Shown here piece after piece: positions 53,932 through 63,027 of a DNA stretch of 64,000 bases (positions within the stretch are counted from its first letter, which is position 1; each line of letters opens with the position of its first letter). Where the stretch lies: the NCBI RefSeq assembly GCF_007989605.1, contig NZ_BJUL01000004.1, positions 62,001-126,000 on the forward strand. The letters are read 5' to 3'. A program made the position numbers and the translations under genes. A model generated the notes under the pieces. That model ran no database searches, had not been told where the DNA came from, and saw nothing but the letters and a program-made list of their open reading frames with translations. This stretch comes from Vreelandella venusta (GTDB taxonomy: Bacteria; Pseudomonadota; Gammaproteobacteria; Pseudomonadales; Halomonadaceae).

Positions 53932-54291
53932 TTAACCCACCCGATGCTGATAAAGTGCATCCAGCGCATCGTCATCAGTAGCAGAGGATGACGCCTCTGA
54001 CTGGGCAACAGGCTGGCGGCTCCCCACCAGCACATACCATTCCGCTTCTGTCAGATAATGCTGGCACCAGCGGCTTAAGCTAGCGGCCACGTCATCGCGA
54101 ATTCGTTCACCACTACGGAAAACCTGGGCGAGATGCAGCAAGTCCTGGCGAGCAGTGCGGGCACGGGCGTTGCCGCCGTGCACTTTGGAAAGCGGGCAGC
54201 GTCGATCATAGGCCGCGTTGGTTAATGCATTTAACCAACGTTCCAATTCATGTGCCTGAATACCGCCGTAAACTGCCACACTGCACTCCAT
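53932..54291 (-). CDS. Hypothetical protein, 119 aa
   Basis: I do not recognise it. The sequence is cytosolic and mostly helical: AHELERWLNALTNAAYDRRC, ARTARQDLLHLAQVF, LSRWCQHYLTEAEWYVLV, and a polar C-terminus with DDDALDALYQ. It lies 32 bases upstream of the FAN1-like gene on the same strand and may be co-transcribed, but its role is unknown. The ATG at 54291 is adopted as the start. Confidence 0.6.
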   Translation of the reverse strand: MECSVAVYGGIQAHELERWLNALTNAAYDRRCPLSKVHGGNARARTARQDLLHLAQVFRSGERIRDDVAASLSRWCQHYLTEAEWYVLVGSRQPVAQSEASSSATDDDALDALYQHRVG

Positions 54292-54478
54292 GCTGAATGA
54301 TGATTGAAATTTAATGAGCTTGGCCCATTAGCACTGGCGAAAAAGGGCGTTAGATTGCCCGATTCTAGTGCAACTGTCACCTTCGGCCTATTCCTGACCC
54401 TCAGGCATGGCCGAAGCCAAGACGTAACGCTCTATATCTGTACTATACCTGCTAATCGAACAAAATGATTTTTAAACG

Positions 54479-55384
54479 TTAGTAATTCATTAGTGTCTCT
54501 TTCGCTTTGCGCTTAAGCGACGCCAGCACTTTAGACTCATGCCACTCCGGGCGATAAACAATGCCAAAACCAAACGACAACGCTGGCCTAAAAGGCAGCA
54601 CCTTGACATGGTCGTGGCGCGATAGCTGATCTTGTGCAGTAATCGGGTTCATTACCGTGACACCGACCTCATTAGCTACCAAGGCGCTAATCGTGCCGAT
54701 ATTAGCTTCCGTTTTACCTGAGATTTTAACACCGTGCTCGGCGACAAGTTCCAGTAGTGGATTCGTGCTGACACTTGGCTGGTTACTGATCACTAAATGT
54801 TGACCACGCAAATCACTGACTTCAACCACCTCACGCGTGGCTAATTCAAGCTTGTCAGGCACCAGCGCCACGGCTTCTGTCACCAGCAGTGTTTCTGTTA
54901 AGAGTTGGGGAGACGTCGCTGGCAATGTGATAAAGCCGATATCCGCATGGCTTGATTCCACCGCTGTTTGTACATCGTGGCTCGACATCATGTCCAAACT
55001 AATACTTATCCGGCTATTTTCAGCTAGTAGCGCAGCGACTACCTGGGGCACAAAGCCAAAACATAGCCCGGGAATAGCGGCAATTCTCAAGCGTGATGTG
55101 CCGAACTCCTTAAGCGCCAACACGCTATGGCGTAGCTCTTCAATATTGCCCATCAGCCTGAGAATCTCATCGTACAGCTCGCGTGCCTCAGGCGTTGCGA
55201 GCAAGCGGTTTTTTTCACGTAGAAAGAGCTGAATCCCCAGGTTCTCTTCAAGCTGCGCCAGCGAACGACTGACCCCCGACTGCGTCATGCCAAGCAGGCG
55301 TGCCGTCCCTGAAGCGCTACCCACTTCATACAGCGTCTTAAAAGTTGCTAATGCTTTCAACGAGTTAATGGTAACTTCAGGCAT
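54479..55384 (-). CDS. LysR-family regulator of the amino-acid catabolic operon
   Basis: This protein has 301 residues. The HTH reads NSLKALATFKTLYEVGSASG, then TARLLGMTQSGVSRSLAQLEE. The effector-binding domain follows (LRIAAIPGLCFGFVPQVVAALL, VALVPDKLEL). It is divergent from the operon starting at 55495 with 110 bases between, the classic place for the regulator of an adjacent catabolic operon. The C-terminus ends at TLMNY. Confidence 0.93.
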   Translation of the reverse strand: MPEVTINSLKALATFKTLYEVGSASGTARLLGMTQSGVSRSLAQLEENLGIQLFLREKNRLLATPEARELYDEILRLMGNIEELRHSVLALKEFGTSRLRIAAIPGLCFGFVPQVVAALLAENSRISISLDMMSSHDVQTAVESSHADIGFITLPATSPQLLTETLLVTEAVALVPDKLELATREVVEVSDLRGQHLVISNQPSVSTNPLLELVAEHGVKISGKTEANIGTISALVANEVGVTVMNPITAQDQLSRHDHVKVLPFRPALSFGFGIVYRPEWHESKVLASLKRKAKETLMNY

Positions 55385-55400
55385 GACTTTTACTCATTGA

Positions 55401-55432
55401 TATTCGAAAAACGATCATATATTGAAATATAT
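55401..55432. promoter_or_regulatory. Candidate LysR-type operator in the divergent region
   Basis: The region holds the dyad attCG-aaaa-aCGAt (about 55402-55415) and a palindrome ATATAT-tgaa-ATATAT (55417-55432). LysR sites usually are T-N11-A dyads and one fits here. The promoter of the operon must overlap. Confidence 0.4.
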
Positions 55433-55494
55433 TAACAAGCCTACCTAGACTGCAAGGGAGATTTTTCACCACACCATAAAAAACGGAAAACGTG

Positions 55495-56853
55495 ATGACC
55501 GACTCCCCGCTGTTCTACCAGGCAGGTCCTGCCCTGCCGGAAGTCAGCCACGCTGATGGCGTTATGCTCTGGGATACCCAGGGCAAGGATTATCTGGATG
55601 GCTGCTCCGGGGCTATTTCCTGCAACCTTGGCCATGGTCGACAGGATATTCGTGACGCCATGCTCGCCCAGATGGATAAGGTGGCCTTCACCTATCGCAC
55701 CCAGTTTGAAAGCGCCCCCGCCGTTGCGCTTGGTCATCGGCTGGTCGAGCTATTTGAGGGTGAACTTGGCAAGGTGTTTTTCATTTCCAGCGGTTCCGAG
55801 GCAGTGGAGTCGGCTCTCAAGCTGGCGAGGCAGTACTTTTACGCCCTTGGCCAGCCTCAGCGCCAGCGCTTTGTATCGCTGCGCCCCTCTTATCATGGCA
55901 GCACCATGGGGGCACTGGGCATGACCGGCTATCAGCCACTGGAAGCGCCCTTCACCAGCATGACCCATGCGTCCATCAAGGTGCCGGGGCCGGATTTCTA
56001 TCGTCATCAGGCGTGTGATGATGACACCCACGTTGACCACATCCTGGCAGAGACCCGCGCCGCCATGGAAGCCGCTGGCCCTGAATCACTAATAGGCTTT
56101 GTCATCGAACCCATCGGCGGTGCCAGTACCGGTGCACGGCTGTTAGGCAAACGCTACCTGCAAGGCATTCGTGCCTTATGCGATGAATTCGGCTGCTTGC
56201 TGATTGCCGATGAAGTACTCACCGGCGTGGGTCGAACTGGCACTTGGTTTGCCTGCCAGCATTACGATGTGGTGCCGGACATCCTGGTCACCGCTAAGGG
56301 GCTGGGCGCGGGTTACTACCCCATTGGCGCGCTGCTCGCCCGCAGCGCTATCGTCGAAACGGTTATGGCCAGCGGCGGCTTCCAGCACGGCCACACCTAT
56401 GCAGGCAACCCACTGGCCTGCGCCACCGGCCTAGCCGTGCTTGAGGCCATTGTGCGCGAAGATTTGCTGGAAAATACCCGCCAACGTGGCGCGCAGCTGG
56501 AAGCTGGGTTGCGCAAGCTTGCCGAGCGCTACGACTGGGTCGGTCATGTGCGCGGCGCGGGCCTGTTATGGGGCGTCGAACTGGTTGCTGATGGCGAATC
56601 GCGTCAGCCTTTCCCGGCCGAGCAAAACCGTTTCGCCCAGATCACCGCACTAGCCAAGCAGGAGGGCCTGCTGATCTACCCTCGCCGCACTTTGGATGGC
56701 GTGGCCGGTGATCATTTCCTGGTCTGCCCGCCGCTGACTATTCAGCCCGAGGAAGTCGACACTCTGCTGGAACGCTTAGCGCGTGCCATGGCGCGTTTTG
56801 ATCAAGAGCTTAGCGCCGCTGATTTGCACCCACAACTCTCCCGGGAGCGCTAA
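55495..56853 (+). CDS. Class III aminotransferase, YodT-like
   Basis: This PLP enzyme has 452 residues. Motifs are SGAISCNLGHG, FISSGSEAVESALKLARQY, SYHGSTMGALGMTG, GFVIEPIGGASTG, LIADEVLTGVGRTGTWFA and the PLP lysine in DILVTAKGLGAGYYPIGA. In this operon the likely substrate is a beta- or omega-amino acid; the gene set parallels Bacillus subtilis yodT-yodR-yodS-yodQ, from memory. The ATG at 55495 is preferred to the GTG one codon earlier. It is first gene of the operon. Confidence 0.9.
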   Translation: MTDSPLFYQAGPALPEVSHADGVMLWDTQGKDYLDGCSGAISCNLGHGRQDIRDAMLAQMDKVAFTYRTQFESAPAVALGHRLVELFEGELGKVFFISSGSEAVESALKLARQYFYALGQPQRQRFVSLRPSYHGSTMGALGMTGYQPLEAPFTSMTHASIKVPGPDFYRHQACDDDTHVDHILAETRAAMEAAGPESLIGFVIEPIGGASTGARLLGKRYLQGIRALCDEFGCLLIADEVLTGVGRTGTWFACQHYDVVPDILVTAKGLGAGYYPIGALLARSAIVETVMASGGFQHGHTYAGNPLACATGLAVLEAIVREDLLENTRQRGAQLEAGLRKLAERYDWVGHVRGAGLLWGVELVADGESRQPFPAEQNRFAQITALAKQEGLLIYPRRTLDGVAGDHFLVCPPLTIQPEEVDTLLERLARAMARFDQELSAADLHPQLSRER

Positions 56854-56858
56854 ACACC

Positions 56859-57560
56859 ATGACGCTGCTAAACCAAAAATGCTGTGATATTGACGCGGCT
56901 ATCGCCGAGATTGCTGATGGTGCGACCATCATGGTCGGCGGCTTTGGCTCGCCGGGCACGCCCTTTGCGTTGCTCGACGCCCTGCTCGCCAGCGGACAAC
57001 GCAACCTGACGCTGATTAAAAACGATGCCAATGAACCTGGGATCGGTATCGGCAAGCTCATTGAGGCAGGCCGTGTAAAGCGCTTGATTACCTCTCACTT
57101 AGGCCTCAATCGAACAGCCATTGACGCTATGAATGCTGGCGAGATGGAGGTCATTTTTCATCCGCAGGGGCTGCTGGCTGAAAAAATTCGCTGTGCAGGC
57201 GTTGGCCATGGCGGCTTTCTTACCGATATCGGCATCGGTACGGAAATTGCCCAAGGCCGTCAGGAAATCAGTGTGGAAGGTTGCACCTGGGCGATTGAGC
57301 CAGCCTTACAGGCTGATGTTGCGCTAATTCATGCCGAGCGAGCCGACCGCTACGGCAACCTGATCTATCGCGCCACAGCCAGCAATTTCAACCCCTTAAT
57401 GGCCATGGCCGCCGAGCGAGTGATTGCCCAAACCTACCGTATCGACCAACCCGGCGACCTGCCTATCGACACCATTCATACGCCTTGCGCCTTTGTCAGT
57501 CATGTGGTGCAGGTTGCCCGTGCCTCCAGCCAGCAAGGAGTTCGCCCCCATGCTCTCTGA
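56859..57560 (+). CDS. CoA-transferase subunit A
   Basis: This protein has 233 residues. GATIMVGGFGSPGTPFALLDAL is the conserved glycine-rich start of 3-oxoacid/acetoacetate CoA-transferase A subunits. Later motifs are LNRTAIDAMNAGEMEVIFHPQG and IHAERADRYGNLIYRATASNFNP. It is encoded 5 bases after the aminotransferase and overlaps subunit B. In this setting it should activate a 3-oxo acid formed by transamination to its CoA ester. Confidence 0.93.
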   Translation: MTLLNQKCCDIDAAIAEIADGATIMVGGFGSPGTPFALLDALLASGQRNLTLIKNDANEPGIGIGKLIEAGRVKRLITSHLGLNRTAIDAMNAGEMEVIFHPQGLLAEKIRCAGVGHGGFLTDIGIGTEIAQGRQEISVEGCTWAIEPALQADVALIHAERADRYGNLIYRATASNFNPLMAMAAERVIAQTYRIDQPGDLPIDTIHTPCAFVSHVVQVARASSQQGVRPHAL

Positions 57561-58203
57561 TCAGCAGCGTATGTTGACCCGCGCCGCCCGTGAAGTCATC
57601 GACGGCCAGATCGTCAACCTGGGGATCGGGCTGCCGACACGGCTGTTCCACTACCTGCCCGATGACATGAATGTCCTGGTGCATTCCGAAAACGGCGTGC
57701 TGGGCTGCCGCCCCCGCCAAGAAGGTGAAGCGCCCGATATCGACATGATTGACTCCGGCGGTGCGTATATCACCACCCGCGCAGGGGCTAGCGTGTTCGA
57801 TAGCGCCACGTCCTTTGCAATGATCCGCCGCAGTCGTGTGGACGTTACTTTTATGGGTGCCTTCGAGGTGGATCAGGAAGGCAACCTAGCCAACTGGAAG
57901 ATCCCCGGCAAATTCTCGCCGGGCATTGGCGGTGCTATGGAGCTGGCCCAGAAAGTCGCCCGACTGGTGGTGCTGTGCTCCCACAACGATAAGCACGGCA
58001 ACCCCAAGATCCTCACCCGCTGCCAGTTACCGCTGACCGCCAGTCGCTGTATTTCCCGCATTATCACCGAGAAAGCCGTGATGGATGTGACTCCGGAAGG
58101 ACTTGAGGTAGTAGAAATCGCCGAAGGGCTGAGCGTTGAAGCGCTGCGCGAAGCTACCGACGCCCCTCTGCTGATTGATGAATCACGTTTAGGGAGATTC
58201 TGA
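57550..58203 (+). CDS. CoA-transferase subunit B
   Basis: This protein has 217 residues. The catalytic glutamate lies in LVHSENGVLGCRP. MLTRAAREVIDGQIVNLGIG, TFMGAFEVDQEGNLANW and NDKHGNPKILTRC are family motifs. The frame opens further upstream (57424), but the ATG at 57550 gives the family start and a short 11-base overlap with subunit A. The stop overlaps the M20 gene start (TGATG). Confidence 0.92.
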   Translation: MLSDQQRMLTRAAREVIDGQIVNLGIGLPTRLFHYLPDDMNVLVHSENGVLGCRPRQEGEAPDIDMIDSGGAYITTRAGASVFDSATSFAMIRRSRVDVTFMGAFEVDQEGNLANWKIPGKFSPGIGGAMELAQKVARLVVLCSHNDKHGNPKILTRCQLPLTASRCISRIITEKAVMDVTPEGLEVVEIAEGLSVEALREATDAPLLIDESRLGRF

Positions 58204-59486
58204 TGCTCGACGCCACCGAACAACGCATCATTGCCTGCTGCAATGCCTTGATGGACGACACCCTGGAACTGACCAGTGATCTGGTGCGGGGCTATAGCGT
58301 CCTTGGCCAGGAACAGGGTGCACTGGATACCATGGAGCGCCATCTGGAACGCCTGGGTCTGCCGGTCACCCGCGTCCCCCTGGATGCCCCCGGCTTTGAG
58401 GAGCACCCCCATCGTGCCCCCACCGAATGGCCCAGCACCGGCCGTTACAATGTTATTTCAGACCTTAACCCCGGCGCTCCAGGGCCACATTTAGTGTTCA
58501 ACGGTCATCTCGATGTGGTACCTGCCGAACCCATCGATATGTGGACCCGCCCACCCTGGGAGCCATGGCAAAAAGATGGCTGGCTGTATGGCCGTGGCGC
58601 GGGTGATATGAAGGCAGGGATTGCCGCCATGGTGATGGCGGTTGAGGCGGTGCGCCAGGCGGGCGTCGAGATCAACTTCCCGCTCACCCTGCAAACCGTC
58701 ATTGAAGAAGAGTGCACCGGCAACGGCGCACTGGCCTGCCTGCATCAAGGCTTTAGCGGCGATTTCGTCCTGATACCAGAACCTTTCGGCGCTCAGATCT
58801 ACGCTGGCCAAGTGGGGGTACTTTGGTTTCGAATGCGCCTGGATGGCGTGCCCGCCCATGTGCTTGACCCAAGCGCCGGGCGCAATGCGATTGAAGCCCT
58901 ACAGGACTACCTACCCGCACTGAAAGCCCTGGAAGCGGAAATGAATGAGCTGCCACGGCCTGCGCTGTACGTCGACCACCCTCACCCGTTCAACCTTAGC
59001 GTTGGCCGCGTAGATGCGGGCAACTGGGCTTCCAGCGTACCGGCCCACGCCATTCTGGAAGGGCGTGTTGGCTTCCCGCCGGGCATGTCACCAGAGGAGG
59101 CCATGCAGCGGGTCCGCGACACCCTGATGACCCGCCACGCCGAGCTTGACGACGCCACACCACCACCCACGATCAGCTTCCATGGTTTTCGTTCCGAAGG
59201 ACATGTGGTCAATCTCGATACCCCAGGCATCCGGCTTCTCTCGGAGTGCCACGAAGCGCTGCTCGGCGAACCACCTGCCCACTACCTGTCCACCTGCACC
59301 ACTGACCTGAGGGCCTTTCACGTTTCCGGCGAGATCAACGGCACCTGCTACGGCCCGGTTGCTCAGCGCATTCACGGCGTAGACGAGTGCGTCAACATCG
59401 ACTCAATCCGCCACGTGCTAACCACCTACGCCCTATTCATCCATCGCTGGGCGCACATGGTAGACAACCAGGAGACCCACTCATGA
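58203..59486 (+). CDS. M20-family deacylase (ArgE/DapE/YodQ-like)
   Basis: This protein has 427 residues. Metal ligands are visible in HLVFNGHLDVVPAEP, WLYGRGAGDMKAGIAAMV, TVIEEECTGNGALACL and a later GPVAQRIHGVDECVNIDS. M20 enzymes remove acyl groups from N-acyl amino acids. In this operon a deacetylase step fits the breakdown of an N-acetylated beta-amino acid or of 4-acetamidobutyryl product. It is between the CoA-transferase and thiolase genes with overlaps at both ends. Confidence 0.92.
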   Translation: MLDATEQRIIACCNALMDDTLELTSDLVRGYSVLGQEQGALDTMERHLERLGLPVTRVPLDAPGFEEHPHRAPTEWPSTGRYNVISDLNPGAPGPHLVFNGHLDVVPAEPIDMWTRPPWEPWQKDGWLYGRGAGDMKAGIAAMVMAVEAVRQAGVEINFPLTLQTVIEEECTGNGALACLHQGFSGDFVLIPEPFGAQIYAGQVGVLWFRMRLDGVPAHVLDPSAGRNAIEALQDYLPALKALEAEMNELPRPALYVDHPHPFNLSVGRVDAGNWASSVPAHAILEGRVGFPPGMSPEEAMQRVRDTLMTRHAELDDATPPPTISFHGFRSEGHVVNLDTPGIRLLSECHEALLGEPPAHYLSTCTTDLRAFHVSGEINGTCYGPVAQRIHGVDECVNIDSIRHVLTTYALFIHRWAHMVDNQETHS

Positions 59487-60670
59487 GAGACGTGTATCTC
59501 GCCGACTATGCGCGCAGCGCCTTCAGCCGCGCTCATCCCCGCAAACCCGAGGTCGATGCCTGGGCCGATACCCGCAGCGATGCCCTGCTGGCCAGCGTGC
59601 TCGATGGCTTATTAGCACGTAGCGGCGTTGACGGCGCGGTGGTGGAAGACCTGAGCATTGGCTGCGCCTTGCCAGTAAAAGAGCAGTGGAGCTTTGGTGG
59701 GCGTTACCCGCTGTGGCTTGCCGAGCGGCTGGGAGCACGTGGCCAGGGCTGCGCTACCCGCCAGATTGATCAGCAATGTGGCTCGGGACTTGCCGCGCTG
59801 CGCAGCACCGCACGGGAGATTCAGGCGGGCGCGGTTGAGGTTGGCATGGCCGGCGGCGTGGAAAACATGACCCGTGTACCCATGGGCCCGGCACTGTTTA
59901 AGGAAGGCGTGCTGACCAGCCCTCAAACGCTGCAAACAGCCGACTGGCTGGCACTCGACGTGGTGCTCAACATGGGGCTGACCGCCGAACGACTGGCCAA
60001 GGCTGCCGGTATTTCGCGTGAGGCGATGGACGCACTCGCCCTCAGTTCCCACCAGCGTGCCGCTAAGGCAAACGCAGCAGGTCACTTTGACGCTGAGCGC
60101 TTAACCCTGAACAACGCGGCAGGCGAACCGGTCAGCGCGGACAGCAACATCCGCGCGGATACCAGCGCTGAGCGCCTGGCGGGGCTGGACCCGGTGTTTA
60201 TGCAAGGTGGCGTAGTGACCGCCGGCAACAGTTCGCCGCTGACCTCTGGTGCCGCTGCCACGCTGCTGATGTCTGAATCTGCCCTGCGCCAGCACGGCAT
60301 TAGTCCCTTAGCACGCGTTGTAGCCATCGCCGACTGCGGCGTCAAGCCAGAGGAGATGGGCGCCGGTGCCGCCGCCGCCATTCGTCGTGCGCTGAAACAG
60401 GCCCAGCTGACACCGCAGGATATCGGCGTATGGGAAATCAACGAAGCCTTCGCCGCGGTGCCGCTGCATGCCATGGGAGAGCTTTCGATTGACCCTGAGA
60501 GCGTCAATATCTGGGGTGGCGCCATGGCGCTGGGGCACCCGTTAGGCGCGACCGGCATCCGCCTAGCTGGCACGCTTAGCCGACTTCTTCACTCCCGCCA
60601 GCAACGCTATGGCTGCGCGGCGGCCTGCATCGGCGGTGGGCAAGGCATCGCCATCATTTTAGAACGCTAA
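59483..60670 (+). CDS. Acetyl-CoA C-acyltransferase (thiolase)
   Basis: This enzyme has 395 residues. The nucleophilic cysteine lies in RQIDQQCGSGLAALRST; other active-site segments are WEINEAFAAVPLHAM, GGAMALGHPLGATGIRLAGTL and AACIGGGQGIAI. The ATG at 59483 overlaps the M20 stop as ATGA; the longer open frame is not used. It would cleave the 3-oxoacyl-CoA made by the CoA-transferase into acetyl-CoA and a shorter acyl-CoA. Confidence 0.94.
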   Translation: MRDVYLADYARSAFSRAHPRKPEVDAWADTRSDALLASVLDGLLARSGVDGAVVEDLSIGCALPVKEQWSFGGRYPLWLAERLGARGQGCATRQIDQQCGSGLAALRSTAREIQAGAVEVGMAGGVENMTRVPMGPALFKEGVLTSPQTLQTADWLALDVVLNMGLTAERLAKAAGISREAMDALALSSHQRAAKANAAGHFDAERLTLNNAAGEPVSADSNIRADTSAERLAGLDPVFMQGGVVTAGNSSPLTSGAAATLLMSESALRQHGISPLARVVAIADCGVKPEEMGAGAAAAIRRALKQAQLTPQDIGVWEINEAFAAVPLHAMGELSIDPESVNIWGGAMALGHPLGATGIRLAGTLSRLLHSRQQRYGCAAACIGGGQGIAIILER

Positions 60671-60732
60671 AACAACGAGAAGCCGTTTAACCAAGCGGCA
60701 AATAACACTAACTCCTTATAAGGAGAACAATA

Positions 60733-62211
60733 ATGTCGACAACAACGTCAACAATAACCAACGACGAAAACAAGCGGCCCTCGTTTTGGGGCGCCATCAT
60801 TGGCATCGGTTTCTTATGCTTTATGATGTTTGCGCAGATCTTTTTACTGGGTGAAGACTGGGTCACCCATATCTCGCTGATCTTTGCCATTGTGGTCTGC
60901 GCCATCATCGCGCTGTACTCCGGCTTCAGTTGGCAGGATGTTCAGAAAGGCATTTTGTATGGCTGCGAAATTGCCATGCTGCCGATGCTGATTTTAATGA
61001 TGGTCGGTGTGTTAGTCGCCAGTTGGATTGCCTCCGGCACAATTCCCTCGCTGATCTATTATGGTCTTCAACTGATCAATCCCTCCTATTTCCTGGTCAC
61101 GGCGGTCATCGTGTGTGCCGTTGCCTCGCTGGTCACCGGCAGCTCATGGACCACCGCGGCCACCTTCGGCGTAGCCTTTATCGGCATCGGCAGCGGTCTG
61201 GATATCTCTCCGGCGATGACCGCGGGCGCGGTTATTTCTGGTGCTATCTTCGGTGACAAGATTTCACCAGTATCAGACTCCACCAACCTCGCTGCCGGGG
61301 TTGCCGAGGCCAACCTGTTCGACCATATCCGTTCGATGTTCTATACCACCGGCCCGGCACTGATCATTACCATTATTCTGTTCTTCTTTATCGGCATGCA
61401 GTTTGACGGCGAAGGCGCTGATATTTCCCGCACTGCGGAACTGCTGTCAGGCATTAGCGATAATTTCTCAGTGGGTCTGCTCGCCTTCCTGCCCCCATTA
61501 GTGGTGGTTGTTTTGGCCTATCGGCGCATCAATGCCCTGGCTGTCATGGTCATTGGCAGCCTATTGGGAGCGGGACTTGCCGTCGCCACTCAAGGGGTTG
61601 GGCTGGGCAGCATGATGAATTACATGAACTACGGCTATGTCTCGGAAACTGGTGTTGAAGCCGTTGATAGCTTACTTAGCCGTGGCGGTTTGCAAGGCAT
61701 GATGTGGACCATCTCGCTGGGCTTTATCGGACTTAGCCTGGGTGGCCTGCTGGAGAAGACCCGCATGCTCGAAGTGTTATTGGAAAAGATGGGCAAACTG
61801 GTCAGTAATTCACGCGGGCTCATCGTGACTCATGTGTTCTCGTCATTGGCCACCAACCTGTTCTCGGCTAGCCAGTATATTGCCATTATTATTCCGGGCC
61901 GCATGTTCGTACCCGCCTACCGCAAACTCAACATTCTGCCATCGGTATGTTCGCGCACCTGTGAGGACTCGGCCACGGTCACTTCGCCGCTCGTTCCTTG
62001 GGGACTCGGCGGTGCTTACTACATGGGCGTGCTGGATGTCTCTGCGTGGGACTACATGGGTTGGACCTTCCTCGCCATTATCACTCCCGTGATTGCCATT
62101 GTGTACGGCCTGTTCAATATCTGCATTTGGCGTGAAGGCGAGCGTAACGACGTCAACACCTATAACCAGCCAAACACCGAAAATCTGCCGCAAGCCGAGC
62201 TAGCGAAGTAG
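60733..62211 (+). CDS. NhaC-family antiporter in the catabolic operon
   Basis: This membrane protein has 492 residues. It shares motifs with the protein at 14746-16278: GVLVASWIASGTIPSLIYYGLQ, VTGSSWTTAATFGVAFIGIGSG, GAVISGAIFGDKISPVSDST and SVCSRTCEDSATVTSPLVPWG. A ribosome site AAGGAG precedes the ATG. As part of this operon it may import the amino-acid substrate in exchange for an ion rather than regulate sodium. This is inference. Confidence 0.9.
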   Translation: MSTTTSTITNDENKRPSFWGAIIGIGFLCFMMFAQIFLLGEDWVTHISLIFAIVVCAIIALYSGFSWQDVQKGILYGCEIAMLPMLILMMVGVLVASWIASGTIPSLIYYGLQLINPSYFLVTAVIVCAVASLVTGSSWTTAATFGVAFIGIGSGLDISPAMTAGAVISGAIFGDKISPVSDSTNLAAGVAEANLFDHIRSMFYTTGPALIITIILFFFIGMQFDGEGADISRTAELLSGISDNFSVGLLAFLPPLVVVVLAYRRINALAVMVIGSLLGAGLAVATQGVGLGSMMNYMNYGYVSETGVEAVDSLLSRGGLQGMMWTISLGFIGLSLGGLLEKTRMLEVLLEKMGKLVSNSRGLIVTHVFSSLATNLFSASQYIAIIIPGRMFVPAYRKLNILPSVCSRTCEDSATVTSPLVPWGLGGAYYMGVLDVSAWDYMGWTFLAIITPVIAIVYGLFNICIWREGERNDVNTYNQPNTENLPQAELAK

Positions 62212-62296
62212 ATCGCCACCTATCAGACCAACACGTGGCCAGGGGCGGCCGAGTTGTCGCCTCGCACCACTGCCTATCAACCTGAGGGCACCTCGC

Positions 62297-62701
62297 ATGT
62301 ATAAGAATATTCTAATCACAACGGCGGCAGACAATAACTCCAATATCCTGCAAAAAATCGAAGTGGCACGTAAGCTGGCAGACAACGACAGCACCATACA
62401 GATCATTTCGGTAATGGAGCGTATTCCCCCTTATATCGCACCATCACTGCCCAGTGATTACCGCGAAACCACCGCGCAACGCATTAAGGACGGTATTCGT
62501 AAGAAAATTGGCGACGAGCACTACGAGATTCATATTGTAGAAGGCAATGCCGCCCATCAGGTGGTCAAGTTTGCCAAACGCAACGGCGTCGATTGCATCA
62601 TTATTTCCTCGAATCGCCCTGGTTTTCCCGACCATTTTATGGGCTCCACCGCCCTCAATGTTGTACGCCAGGCAGCGTGTACCGTGACGGTGGTTCGGTA
62701 G
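62297..62701 (+). CDS. Universal stress protein family (UspA-like)
   Basis: This protein has 134 residues. The start YKNILITTAADNNSNILQKI and the C-terminal phosphate-binding pattern with SSNRPGFPDHFMGSTALNVV are typical of Usp proteins that bind ATP or remain monomeric sensors. It follows the NhaC-type gene by 85 bases. Small Usp genes often follow transporter genes in Halomonas-like genomes (for example TRAP transporters), so a modulating role is possible. Confidence 0.88.
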   Translation: MYKNILITTAADNNSNILQKIEVARKLADNDSTIQIISVMERIPPYIAPSLPSDYRETTAQRIKDGIRKKIGDEHYEIHIVEGNAAHQVVKFAKRNGVDCIIISSNRPGFPDHFMGSTALNVVRQAACTVTVVR

Positions 62702-62727
62702 ACCGGTCATTCGATCAGCGGCGCAAG

Positions 62728-63027
62728 TTACCTATCCAACGCCGAGCCGGAAAAATCGCTAACCGGCCACTGAGTGGCCCATTGACGTTTTCGGCTTGGC
62801 GTTTGGCGCTTCAGCGTATATTCAGCGCGGCTGGCTGCGGCGCGATCTGCAAAAGGTTGCGCGCCGAGCAGTGCTATCGGTGGATTCGCTCGGGTATAGC
62901 GGGCGCCTTTACCGTCGCAGTGTGCTTGGTAACGTTTCGCTAGGTTATTGGTAATCCCCACGTAGGTGCCGCGTTTGCACTCAAGTAAGTAGAGGAACCA
63001 TTGGGCATCGGTATTGATACTACTCAC
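62728..63027 (-). CDS. GIY-YIG nuclease superfamily protein (UPF0213-like)
   Basis: This small protein has 99 residues. QWFLYLLECKRGTYVGITNN carries the GIY-YIG-like pair (YLL / YVG), followed by RYQAHCDGKGARYTRANPP and an R/E-containing helix (RAEYTLKRQTPSRKRQW). Members are small stand-alone domains of uncertain substrate. It overlaps the YchJ-type gene by 8 bases, so the two form an operon. Confidence 0.9.
   Translation of the reverse strand: MSSINTDAQWFLYLLECKRGTYVGITNNLAKRYQAHCDGKGARYTRANPPIALLGAQPFADRAAASRAEYTLKRQTPSRKRQWATQWPVSDFSGSALDR

Noticed and set aside
59612..60085. 157-codon minus-strand open frame (and similar ones at 57873-58412 and 60082-60573)
   Set aside because: They are antisense shadows of the M20, thiolase and CoA-transferase genes.
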